Shown piece by piece: positions 15,106 to 21,942 of a stretch of DNA of 21,942 nucleotides. The notes beneath the pieces were generated by a model. It was not told the DNA's origin. It searched no databases and worked only from the letters and a program-made list of their open reading frames with translations. Positions within the stretch are counted from its first letter, which is position 1; the number at the start of each line of letters is the position of its first letter. Source of the stretch: a virus; the IMG/VR virus record IMGVR_UViG_3300040801_001383, positions 1 through 21,942 of that record; one strand, written 5' to 3'. Both the position numbers and the translations under genes were made by a program.

Positions 15106-16128
15106 ATGTTATCACAACAAGAAGTATTAGAACAATCAAGAAACGCATTTAATCAATCACATGAAGTATGGGTTAAGCATTGTGAAGAGAATGGAAGATT
15201 GTATCGTGAACAAGGAAATTCATTTCAAGATATAGCATTCCAGGGGTTAGGCAAAACTTTATTATGTGTAGCTTATGGCCCTAGTACTGAAAAATATATG
15301 GATACTATTACTAAGTATAAAGACAATGTAGATGTGGCTTGTGTTGATAAAGCATTTGGCAAATTATACGAAAATGGAATAAAAGCTAAATATGTTTTTC
15401 TTGCTGATGCAGGGATAAGTTATGAGCAGTGGTGCGAACCATTTTTGGATTATACTGAAGATATGGTTTTGTTATCAAATATAAATGCTAATCCGAAATG
15501 GACAAAAAACTGGAAAGGTAAAGTTATATTTTATGTCAATAAAGATAATATAAATAGCGAAAAGATATATTCTAAAGTATCAGGTTGTAATGAACTCATT
15601 CCGGCATCAAGTAACGTGGGAAACGCGGTTGTTATTTTTGCTGAACAAGTTTTAAAATATGATCAATATCTGTTGGTAGGTTATGACTACTGCTGGCGTG
15701 ATGATGAAAATTATTATGCTTATCATGATAATAATAAAAGATATTGGATGAAGCATTATGTTAGTATCGATCAATTTGGTAATCTTATAAATACGAGTGG
15801 TAATTTATTGTTTTCGGCAAGATGGTTGTCTGATTATGTTAAAGCGAAATTGCCGCATGTGAGAATATTTAATTGTAGTGGCTCAGGCATACTTAATCTA
15901 GGTTCTGCAAACTTAGAAGTTAAATTATCTAAGGCGGGACAAAGGAAATTAACAGATAGAGAGAAACAGCTTTTTATATTAAACAGAAGCAAGTCGATCA
16001 TGGTTAATCCTGAGGATGGTAATAATAAACTACAAGAAGTTTTAAGAGATAATAATGTTGTGAATGTTATAGTAAATTTTATAAGTGATGAAACTATAAA
16101 ATTCATGGAGGCTCAATGGGCAAATTAA
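15106..16128 (+). CDS. DUF115 / MptE-like, Maf-type glycosyltransferase-like protein
   Basis: This 340-aa protein has the plan of the DUF115/MptE-like family, which includes the motility accessory factors (Maf) that add nonulosonic acids to flagellin, and MptE of pterin synthesis. An N-terminal helical region precedes a Rossmann-like core. A short GPS loop is at 58-60, then VDVACVDKAFGKLYENGIK (75-93) and YVFLADAG (96-103). The second half has SSNVGNAVVIFAEQVL (168-183) with LLVGYDYCW (189-197) and a nearby His207. A closing IFNCSGSGIL (254-263) is the family's usual end of the core. The place is odd: between the tail-terminator and tail-tube genes, after GAGGT at 15098. With the NeuA-like gene upstream it suggests glycosylation of a virion protein. 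The donor and acceptor are not known. Confidence 0.65.
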   Translation: MLSQQEVLEQSRNAFNQSHEVWVKHCEENGRLYREQGNSFQDIAFQGLGKTLLCVAYGPSTEKYMDTITKYKDNVDVACVDKAFGKLYENGIKAKYVFLADAGISYEQWCEPFLDYTEDMVLLSNINANPKWTKNWKGKVIFYVNKDNINSEKIYSKVSGCNELIPASSNVGNAVVIFAEQVLKYDQYLLVGYDYCWRDDENYYAYHDNNKRYWMKHYVSIDQFGNLINTSGNLLFSARWLSDYVKAKLPHVRIFNCSGSGILNLGSANLEVKLSKAGQRKLTDREKQLFILNRSKSIMVNPEDGNNKLQEVLRDNNVVNVIVNFISDETIKFMEAQWAN

Positions 16129-16319
16129 AGTATATAGATCATAGATATATTTTTATACCAAAATTAAAAAATCATAAAACAGGAATTAGATTTCCAAATT
16201 CTTCAAATATTGCAATTGTAACTACAAGAGAAAAAATAAATTTATTGAAAATGAAAAATGGAAATAAAGAATGTTGGGAAGAAGTAAAAGAAGAGGAGGA
16301 AGTTAATGGCGATTGGTGA
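16116..16319 (+). CDS. Small basic phage protein before the tail tube, 67 aa
   Basis: This 67-aa product starts inside the end of the DUF115 gene (ATG 16116, GGAGG at 16107-16111) and overlaps the tail-tube start. The first half is basic and beta-like (KYIDHRYIFIPKLKNHKTGIRF) and the end is very acidic (KECWEEVKEEEEVNGDW). It resembles short phage proteins that carry a strand followed by a 'leucine-lysine, then W-E' tail, but no family is certain. Its own GC-poor codon use matches its neighbours. A role as a small tail or connector accessory protein is a guess. Confidence 0.55.
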   Translation: MGKLKYIDHRYIFIPKLKNHKTGIRFPNSSNIAIVTTREKINLLKMKNGNKECWEEVKEEEEVNGDW

Positions 16320-17343
16320 TAGTGCAAGATTTGGGTATGAAGCAAGTCTTGGCATAGCAGAAGAGACTACATTCGGAACAAAAGTGGATTCTTTTGCATA
16401 TGTTGAGTTTAATAGTGAATCTCTTAAGTTAAATAGAGAAGAATTGAAACTTGAGAGTATTAATACTTCCAGGGATTATATAAAACGCATGTTAGGCCAG
16501 GATAGTGTCGAAGGCAGCATCGAGTTGTTTTTTAATCCTGCAGAGGACGCATGTGTGAGATTGATGAAACAAGCTATGGGTGGTACTGTATCGAGTTCCA
16601 CGTTAACGGCTGGTGCGATAGCTCATACTTTAAATGCTGGAGACATGGAGAATAATCAATCAACATCTGGTGCAGCTGATGTTAAAAGTTTAAGTATTCA
16701 ACTTTCAATAGGAGATACTTCTACAAATTCAATCGGATGGGATTACCTTGGATGTAGAATTAATAGTTTATCACTGAAAGGTGAGATTGGTAGCCCGGTT
16801 GTAATGACTACTGAAATTATAGGAAAAGCAGCTTCAACAACTGCAAGTACGCCAACGGTTTCTTTTTCAGACATAAAACCTGTAAATTTCACAGGAATAA
16901 CATTGCAAACTGGAGATTCTATTACCAATGTTTCAGCTGAAACTTTTATTGGATTTGAGTTAACTATAAACAATAATCTCATTGGTGATACAAACGCTAG
17001 GGGACTGGGATCAAGAACTGTTAATGTATTACCGCCTTCCAGGCGAGAGGTAATGCTTAAGTTAACACAAAGATTTGACACACTTACTTCATACAATAGA
17101 GCTATCCAAGGCACGATGACTGCTATTAAAATAATATTGGATTCAGAACAAACAATAACAGCCGGTGGATCCACATATTCAACTGCTATAAATTTGCCAG
17201 CATGTTATTTCAATTCCAATCAGCCTGAGTTTAGTGATTTTGGGATATTGACACATGAAGTTGAAGTGAGTGCAATAAAAGAAAATACGACTTCTTCTTA
17301 TTCTGTGCAAATTCAAATAAATAATGCTACGAATAATTATTAA
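16306..17343 (+). CDS. Major tail tube protein (Phage_tube_2-like)
   Basis: This 345-aa protein would build the non-contractile tail shaft. It opens with GYEASLGIAEETTFGTKVDS, a frequent start of tube proteins, followed by FNSESLKLNREELKLESIN with a basic stretch, VEGSIELFFNPAEDACVRLM, and later a repeat of the strand plan (SLSLKGEIGSPVVMTTEIIG, then FIGFELTINNNL). The end is VEVSAIKENTTSSYSVQIQI. Two homologous-looking beta sandwiches in tandem are typical of Phage_tube_2-type proteins. GAGGAGG upstream of ATG 16306 is strong, fitting a highly made protein. No sheath gene follows, so the tail is most likely flexible and non-contractile. Confidence 0.8.
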   Translation: MAIGDSARFGYEASLGIAEETTFGTKVDSFAYVEFNSESLKLNREELKLESINTSRDYIKRMLGQDSVEGSIELFFNPAEDACVRLMKQAMGGTVSSSTLTAGAIAHTLNAGDMENNQSTSGAADVKSLSIQLSIGDTSTNSIGWDYLGCRINSLSLKGEIGSPVVMTTEIIGKAASTTASTPTVSFSDIKPVNFTGITLQTGDSITNVSAETFIGFELTINNNLIGDTNARGLGSRTVNVLPPSRREVMLKLTQRFDTLTSYNRAIQGTMTAIKIILDSEQTITAGGSTYSTAINLPACYFNSNQPEFSDFGILTHEVEVSAIKENTTSSYSVQIQINNATNNY

Positions 17344-17354
17344 GGAGATATTAA

Positions 17355-17666
17355 ATGATAATAAATATTGACGAATTAATACCAGAAGATAAAACAATAA
17401 TTTTTCATAATGAGGAATTAAAGATATCGAATGAAGTGCCTGTCAAAATGATTTTAAATCTAATGAAATGTAATGCTGATATGCAAGAAAATCCTGTTGA
17501 TGAAAAAATAAATTTAAATTTAATAAATGTTTTATCAGATATAATCAAATTCAAAAATCCTGATTTTGATAAACAAAAATTTGCAGACTCAGTTACATTA
17601 AGAGAAATTGGAGAATTATCAAAGGTCATATTTGACATTAAAGATGATATAAAAAAAAACATATAA
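17355..17666 (+). CDS. Tail assembly chaperone, upstream (G-like) part
   Basis: The 103-aa, acidic, helical product lies between tail tube and tape measure, the fixed place of the tail assembly chaperone. Its composition (MIINIDELIPEDKTIIF, then LKISNEVPVKMILNLMKC, then VTLREIGELSKVIFDI) fits the lambda gpG-type class: strands followed by helices, no Cys-rich or membrane region. AAGGAG supports ATG 17355. The frame ends at TAA 17664 just after an A9 run. A second frame takes over exactly there (next entries), so this is likely the short product of a frameshifted pair. Confidence 0.8.
   Translation: MIINIDELIPEDKTIIFHNEELKISNEVPVKMILNLMKCNADMQENPVDEKINLNLINVLSDIIKFKNPDFDKQKFADSVTLREIGELSKVIFDIKDDIKKNI
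17651..17659 (+). other. A9 slippery run: predicted programmed frameshift (net +1 or -2)
   Basis: Nine consecutive A (17651-17659) lie in the codons ATA AAA AAA AAC of the chaperone frame. The extension frame is closed upstream by a TAA at 17650-17652 and open from 17653. The chaperone frame stops at 17664-17666, so the shift has to take place within 17653-17666, which is the run itself. The required shift is +1 or -2; a -1 shift would give only six or so residues before a stop at 17678. Either ribosome slippage on AAA codons or RNA-polymerase slippage on A9 (loss of one A) could do this. Confidence 0.7.
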
Positions 17667-17829
17667 AAAAGTTGATATAAAGCTAATTATAGGGTGCTAT
17701 TGTGAATTTTATCATTTGTCAGGAGAACAGGCTTTAAACGAGATTTGGCCTGTTTTTTTGTCTAATTTGGAATATAGAAATTATATTATCAACAAAGAAA
17801 TAGAATGGCAAAAACAACAGAAGAAATAA
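17653..17829 (+). CDS. Tail assembly chaperone, frameshifted (T-like) extension
   Basis: There is no start codon of its own that would explain this frame; it continues the chaperone by a net +1/-2 shift at the A9 run. It encodes about 58 residues, including GCYCEFYHLSGEQALNEIWP, then VFLSNLEYRNYIINKEIEW and QKQQKK. This looks like real coding sequence (Tyr/Trp-rich, helical, charged end) and matches the usual style of chaperone extensions ('W..l...e...y......ewq..q'). It overlaps the tape-measure start by 25 bases, as lambda T overlaps H. The long form would recruit tail-tube subunits to the tape measure. Confidence 0.7.
   Translation, partial: KKTYKKVDIKLIIGCYCEFYHLSGEQALNEIWPVFLSNLEYRNYIINKEIEWQKQQKK
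17726..17759 (+). terminator. Terminator-like stem-loop inside the chaperone extension
   Basis: AACAGGC (17726-17732) pairs perfectly with GCCTGTT (17748-17754) around a 15-base loop, and the stem runs into seven consecutive T (17753-17759). That is the form of an intrinsic terminator, though the loop is long. It lies 46 bases before the tape-measure start and within translated sequence, so it may act as a partial attenuator or be silenced by translating ribosomes. Confidence 0.45.
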
Positions 17830-19916
17830 GATTAGTCGTTAAATCTGAACTAGATAAATTAGTTAAAGATTTAAAAAAGACTAATAACGAAATTGCAGAA
17901 TCCACAAAACAAAATAAGGGATTAACCAGCTCTCTTGCTAATGTGAAAGTTGGTTATCTGGCGTTGGCTAGCGGTCTTGTTGCTGTTACAGCTGCTTATG
18001 CTAAAACTGTTACGGCGGCATCTGATGCTGAAGAAGTAACGTCAAAGTTTAATACAGTTTTCAAAGGCGTTACGAAAGACATGGATGCTTCTGTCAGACT
18101 TTTGACTGATAGCTATGCAATGTCTACAACAGAAGCCAAGAAACATCTTTCTTCTGTACAAGATTTATTAGTTCCTATGGGCATGGCTTCTGATAGCGCA
18201 GCTCTAATGTCAGAGGAAGTTGTTAGATTAGCTGCAGACTTGGGTTCTTTTAACAAAATGCCAACCGCGCAAGTAATGGCAGACATACAAAGTGGATTAA
18301 TTGGTAATTTTGAAACCATGCAAAAGCATGGTGTCGTTATGAATGAAACAGTAATAAGACAAAAAGCGTTAAATTTAGGCTTAGACATTGGGAAAGGTGT
18401 TATTGACGCAAACACAAAAGCGCAAGTTGCTTTTAAGTTAATGCTTGAGGGATCGGCAGCCGCGATTGGCGATATGGATAGAAAACAAAACTCTTATGCT
18501 AATACAGTAAAAAGATTAAATGCTTATTTTGATGATTTTATGGTGGAAATAGGAAAAGAGTTATTGCCGGTATTGACTGATTTGATGAATCAAATTATAG
18601 ATACAACTAAAAGCTCTGAATGGTTTTTAAATGCTATTGTATCCACCACAAAAGGCATAGCACAAATGATAAGTTATGCTATATCGTTAGTTGAATGGAT
18701 AGGCAAGATAGGCGATTTTTTTGAGAGACATTCTGGTAAAATAAAAATTTTACATGCTGCATCGGCGGGCTTGTGGGGCGATGTTATTAAAAATTATAAA
18801 AATTACTTAGATCATGATAAAGAGATAGCCAAACAGCAAGATGCACGAGCAGCTAAAGTCAAGGAAGTAGCGAACATAGAAAAAGCATCAATTGCTGATT
18901 TAAACAATTTCAGAGTGGAAGCTAGCGAAAAACAGAAAAAAACAATGGAAAATGTGCATAATTCGCACAAGGCTACATTGGATGAATATAGGCAATATAT
19001 ATATGAGCAAAAGGAACTCGAGGAGTTAGAGGAAACCGAAAGGAGAGATAGGCTTCTAGAAGCATTTGGAGAGGATTTAGAGAAGCGGGAAGCTATTAAA
19101 CGGAAATATGAAGAAAATGTCGCTGCAATGGAAGCTGAATTTTTTAAACAAAAATTTGACGCTACGTTGGTTCATACTCAAAACGTGTTAGGCGTAATGA
19201 GTCAAATGTCATCACAATTAACTAATTTGTTTAATCAACGTATGCAAAACGAACAAATAGCATTAGAGAATAATTATAAACATGCAACAGACATTTTAGA
19301 TAAACAATATCAAGACGAGAAAAAAAGAATAGAGCAAAGCAATAGAGATCAGGAAACAAAAGATAAATTGTTGCGGGAATTAGATGAAAAATATGCTAAA
19401 GACAAAACAGCTTTGGATTCACATATGGAATCTGAAAAACGACGCATTGCAAGAGATGGCGCAGCAGCTGCGAAAAAATTTGCTGTATTTGAAACAATTG
19501 TTAATACGTTGGCTGGTGCAATCGCAGCTTATAAATCTTTAGCAGCGATACCAATTGTTGGCCCTGCTCTTGGTGCAGCAGCAGCAGCAGCAATAACGAC
19601 TGTAGGAGTCAAGACAGCACAAGCCATAAAAGCTCAACCATTGCCAGCGGCGTTCGAGGGAGCGTTTATTAAAGGTTCAGCGCAAGGAACTCCTGTTCTA
19701 GCTGGTGAAAAAGGTAAATCAGAAGCTATTATTCCGTTTGAAAACGAAGAAGCAATGGAAAAACTTTCCGGATTCGGTACTACCCAATATGTGTTTAACA
19801 TAGATAATTTATATGCTACTGAAGATATACCTTCGGAAGTTGCCATAGCTATAGATAGAGCTTTATTGAAGCTACACCAAAATAAAAATTCTGCTTTTGC
19901 CGAGGCTGTAGTATGA
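17805..19916 (+). CDS. Tape measure protein
   Basis: This 703-aa protein sets tail length and is ejected or moves into the host during infection. It starts with a coiled-coil region (residues 1-45), then a hydrophobic segment VGYLALASGLVAVTAAYAKTV (about 49-69). A region typical of tape measures follows (SFNKMPTAQVMADIQSGLIG, then FETMQKHGVVMNETVIRQKAL). The middle and following part (about 350-560) is long charged coiled coil. A second hydrophobic stretch is near 565-605 (AIPIVGPALGAAAAAA). The closing KGSAQGTPVLAGEKGKSEAIIPFENEE is the usual end signature. At about 0.15 nm per residue it predicts a tail near 105 nm. ATG 17805 has only a weak ribosome site, so translation may be coupled to the chaperone extension that overlaps it. 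Confidence 0.88.
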   Translation: MAKTTEEIRLVVKSELDKLVKDLKKTNNEIAESTKQNKGLTSSLANVKVGYLALASGLVAVTAAYAKTVTAASDAEEVTSKFNTVFKGVTKDMDASVRLLTDSYAMSTTEAKKHLSSVQDLLVPMGMASDSAALMSEEVVRLAADLGSFNKMPTAQVMADIQSGLIGNFETMQKHGVVMNETVIRQKALNLGLDIGKGVIDANTKAQVAFKLMLEGSAAAIGDMDRKQNSYANTVKRLNAYFDDFMVEIGKELLPVLTDLMNQIIDTTKSSEWFLNAIVSTTKGIAQMISYAISLVEWIGKIGDFFERHSGKIKILHAASAGLWGDVIKNYKNYLDHDKEIAKQQDARAAKVKEVANIEKASIADLNNFRVEASEKQKKTMENVHNSHKATLDEYRQYIYEQKELEELEETERRDRLLEAFGEDLEKREAIKRKYEENVAAMEAEFFKQKFDATLVHTQNVLGVMSQMSSQLTNLFNQRMQNEQIALENNYKHATDILDKQYQDEKKRIEQSNRDQETKDKLLRELDEKYAKDKTALDSHMESEKRRIARDGAAAAKKFAVFETIVNTLAGAIAAYKSLAAIPIVGPALGAAAAAAITTVGVKTAQAIKAQPLPAAFEGAFIKGSAQGTPVLAGEKGKSEAIIPFENEEAMEKLSGFGTTQYVFNIDNLYATEDIPSEVAIAIDRALLKLHQNKNSAFAEAVV
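19575..19592 (+). repeat. (GCA)6 trinucleotide repeat in the tape-measure gene
   Basis: Six perfect GCA units encode six alanines within the second hydrophobic segment of the tape measure. Gain or loss of units would keep the frame and alter tail length only slightly. Confidence 0.8.
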
Positions 19917-20704
19917 GCAACATGGAATTTTTAAATATTAATTTCTTGAATACTACAACTTTGGCGAGTTGTAGCTCTGGATCTACTACTGTTGCATATT
20001 TGTTTGATAGAAATATATCTAATCAATTTCAGAGTTCCGGAGACGATGACGATGCTACTACAACTACATTAGAAATTATTTTTCCTTCGGTTAAAGAAGT
20101 TGATAGAATTGTTTTGCAAAATATAAATCTTAAATCATTTCATATTTACTATGATAATACTACTACTAATAGATTTTCATTAACTTCAGCAGACACGGGC
20201 ACATCCGTATGGTCTCAAAATAGTGCCACTAGTTTATTTCTTAAATTAGAAACTATAAAAACAATATCATCATTACATATACAAATGACAGCGACAATTG
20301 ATGCAAATGAAAATAAAAAAATTGGTGAATTATGGATCACATCTAAAATATTAACATTAGAACACAACCCAGGTTCACAACAATATAAGCCAAAATTTGA
20401 TAGAAAAGAATATACTCATAACATGAGTGATGGCGGGACTGCACATTATATAATAGACAAATCTTTTATGTGTAATATGAAATTAACTTATCAATCGAAT
20501 TCAATGACTAATGCTTTATTAGACATTTATGAAGATGCAGATCCTTTTGTTTTTGTTCCATTCCCTACGGCTTCCTCTTGGGAAGGACGACACATTTATG
20601 AAGTAAACTGGGTCGGTGATTATGATTTTTTGCAACCAGCTAAAAATAATTATTCAAGTTATGGGTGGTCAGGGAACTTGCAATTAAAGGAAACACCACG
20701 ATGA
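19913..20704 (+). CDS. Distal-tail-like protein with discoidin-like domain
   Basis: This 263-aa product follows the tape measure with an ATGA overlap, the usual position of the distal tail (Dit-like) protein. Residues 1-150 read as a discoidin/F5-8C-like sandwich: AYLFDRNISNQFQSSGDDDD, then TLEIIFPSVKEVDRIVLQNI, LKSFHIYYDN and IGELWITSKIL. The C-terminal part is a second beta domain, with YKPKFDRKEYTHNMSDGGTA and YDFLQPAKNNYSSYGWSGNL. The first domain could bind sugar, or serve only as a structural sandwich. The ending, ELKETPR-like (QLKETPR), overlaps the next gene. No protease or hydrolase motif is seen. Confidence 0.65.
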   Translation: MSNMEFLNINFLNTTTLASCSSGSTTVAYLFDRNISNQFQSSGDDDDATTTTLEIIFPSVKEVDRIVLQNINLKSFHIYYDNTTTNRFSLTSADTGTSVWSQNSATSLFLKLETIKTISSLHIQMTATIDANENKKIGELWITSKILTLEHNPGSQQYKPKFDRKEYTHNMSDGGTAHYIIDKSFMCNMKLTYQSNSMTNALLDIYEDADPFVFVPFPTASSWEGRHIYEVNWVGDYDFLQPAKNNYSSYGWSGNLQLKETPR

Positions 20705-21942
20705 GTAATGATTTTTCACAAGATATAAACTGCAAAGCTGTATGGAATTTTGATGATGGTGCATTAACTACAGATTCTAAGGGTACTAATACTCTTACTG
20801 ATAACAATACTGTAGGGCAAAGTGTAGATTGCAAACAAGGAAGCAGGTCGGCTGATTTTGAATCTACTAATAGTGAATATTTGTCTATAACTGATGCTAA
20901 TTTAGATTCCGGGTTTCCTTTGAAAAGCGGTGAAAGTAATAAGAATATAAGTATATGCTTTTGGTTTTGCCCAGAAACAAAAGAGTCTGGTGATCTATAT
21001 ATGATTTTTACTAAATTTGATGAAGCAAGCAATAAAATGAGTATTTTGGTCGCGCTGGGATATGAATCATTAATCATATATTTTGGTTATAATAGTGGGG
21101 CAAGTTATCATTCTGTTGGATTTTCACATGATTTTAAAGTTGGGGAATGGTATCATGTAGGAATAACATATCAAAATTCTGATTATAGTTATTGTATTCG
21201 AGTGTGGGATGATAGCGCTCAAGAATCTTTAGATAACCAAACAGGCACATTGGCGAATGAAATATCAATTACGGATGCAGATGTTCGTATAGGATCGGTT
21301 GTTAATGCGGATTGGTTTGATATTTATGATGGCTTATTAGATGAGCTTGTTATATTCAATGATGTTTTATCTGTTACCGAAATAGATTATATCCGTGATG
21401 CAATTTATGGCGTCGGGATTAGTAATATAATCAAAAAAAACAAAAATGAAATGTTTAGACGTTTGTATTTTAAACGTCGAATTGCTGGAGAATACGATGA
21501 CGATTGGCAGCCTGTACCACAAAAATATATTATTCGATTTGGGACTAATTCTTTTTCGATTGATGATATAAAAGCTAATTTTTTAAAGTTCTCTGGGTTA
21601 ACATTTCAAGTTGACAATAAAGACGGATATTTTGCTGATACGGTAGATTCTAAATCTATATTTTATAACGTCACTTCAATTATGAAAACACTTGTAAAAG
21701 TTGAATGTGGTTATAAATTTCAGGGATATGAATTCCCTGTATCTCCAATTGTGTACTTGGGGGTAATTGGAGAAGATTATAAATATGTTGAAGATAGCAA
21801 GGTGTCTTTCAGTACTAAACATTTATCTAGTATATTTGATGATGTTCCGGCTGATCAGCTTCCTGGTTTAACTAATTCGGCTTATACGGCTAGTGAGATA
21901 ATGACTAAAATTAAAGATTTTGAGGACAGCAATGCCGTTATA
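20701..21942 (+). CDS. LamG domain fused to tail hub-like protein (3' partial)
   Basis: This frame starts in an ATGA overlap at 20701 and stays open to the window edge (414 codons, no stop). Residues about 10-240 are a LamG/concanavalin-type sandwich: KAVWNFDDGALTTDSKGTN, SADFESTNSEYLSITD, NISICFWFCPETKES, then KVGEWYHVGITYQNSD, and VRIGSVVNADWFDIYDGLLD with a final helix. A basic segment (about 245-270) leads into a second region, DDWQPVPQKYIIRFGTNSFS, NFLKFSGLTFQVDNKDGYFA and TSIMKTLVKVECGYKFQ, that resembles the start of phage tail hub/central tail proteins of related siphoviruses. The lectin-like domain at the front is probably exposed at the tail tip and could bind the host surface. Confidence 0.72.
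   Translation, partial: MSNDFSQDINCKAVWNFDDGALTTDSKGTNTLTDNNTVGQSVDCKQGSRSADFESTNSEYLSITDANLDSGFPLKSGESNKNISICFWFCPETKESGDLYMIFTKFDEASNKMSILVALGYESLIIYFGYNSGASYHSVGFSHDFKVGEWYHVGITYQNSDYSYCIRVWDDSAQESLDNQTGTLANEISITDADVRIGSVVNADWFDIYDGLLDELVIFNDVLSVTEIDYIRDAIYGVGISNIIKKNKNEMFRRLYFKRRIAGEYDDDWQPVPQKYIIRFGTNSFSIDDIKANFLKFSGLTFQVDNKDGYFADTVDSKSIFYNVTSIMKTLVKVECGYKFQGYEFPVSPIVYLGVIGEDYKYVEDSKVSFSTKHLSSIFDDVPADQLPGLTNSAYTASEIMTKIKDFEDSNAVI

Noticed and set aside
16743-17174. 143-codon - strand frame
   Set aside because: It is antisense to the tail-tube gene; no promoter or ribosome site, and every convincing gene here is on the + strand.
17660-17680. Standard -1 frameshift for the tail chaperone
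   Set aside because: The -1 frame reaches a stop at 17678-17680 after about six residues, while the +1/-2 frame stays open to 17829.
20640-21077. 145-codon - strand frame
   Set aside because: It is antisense to the LamG-hub gene, whose + frame continues to the window end with clear domain pattern.

Overview
The window is a contiguous piece of a tailed-phage or prophage genome (Caudoviricetes). All recognisable genes lie on the + strand, packed head to tail, with many ATGA, TAATG or TGATG stop/start overlaps and strong Shine-Dalgarno sites. Base composition is low in GC (by eye about one third). No bacterial housekeeping gene, tRNA or rRNA is visible, so the host cannot be named. AT-rich codon use, GGAGG-type ribosome sites and TTGACA/TATAAT-type promoters fit a low-GC bacterial host. 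The virion looks like a siphovirus: one tail-tube protein, no sheath gene, and a tape-measure protein. Its head module is Mu-like: gp29-type portal fused to a MuF domain, gpI-type protease with a nested scaffold start, gp36-type connector and gpG-type morphogenesis protein.

Layout. (1) 1-1306: a stand-alone TnpB-type RuvC nuclease with all catalytic and zinc residues intact. (2) 1362-4074: three translationally coupled enzymes: a zinc-finger SAM methyltransferase with a helical-repeat tail, a CMP-sugar (NeuA-like) cytidylyltransferase, and a radical SAM/SPASM-like enzyme. (3) 4076-5675: small and large terminase. (4) A near-consensus promoter at 5681-5709, then the portal-MuF fusion. (5) 7947-10796: five beta-rich, probably virion-surface genes, including a LamG lectin-fold protein that ends in nine degenerate 20-residue repeats. 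(6) A second near-consensus promoter at 10800-10828 and a hairpin that can bury the start codon, then protease/scaffold, decoration protein and major capsid. (7) 13484-15097: connector and tail-completion genes. (8) 15106-16128: a DUF115/Maf-like glycosyltransferase-type protein within the tail operon. (9) 16116-19916: small protein, tail tube, tail-assembly chaperone with a hidden frameshifted extension, tape measure. (10) 19913-21942: distal-tail-like protein and a LamG-tail-hub fusion that runs off the window.

The genes fit a packaging, head, connector, tail assembly line. The most unusual signals are these. A nucleotide-sugar activation gene upstream and a Maf/DUF115 transferase-like gene beside the tail-tube gene together suggest phage-directed nonulosonate-type glycosylation, possibly of its own virion. 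The chaperone frameshift at an A9 run is a net +1/-2 shift, not the usual -1. A terminator-like stem-loop lies inside the frameshifted extension, just before the tape-measure gene. The protease/scaffold leader can form two mutually exclusive hairpins, and the protease gene contains an in-frame internal start.
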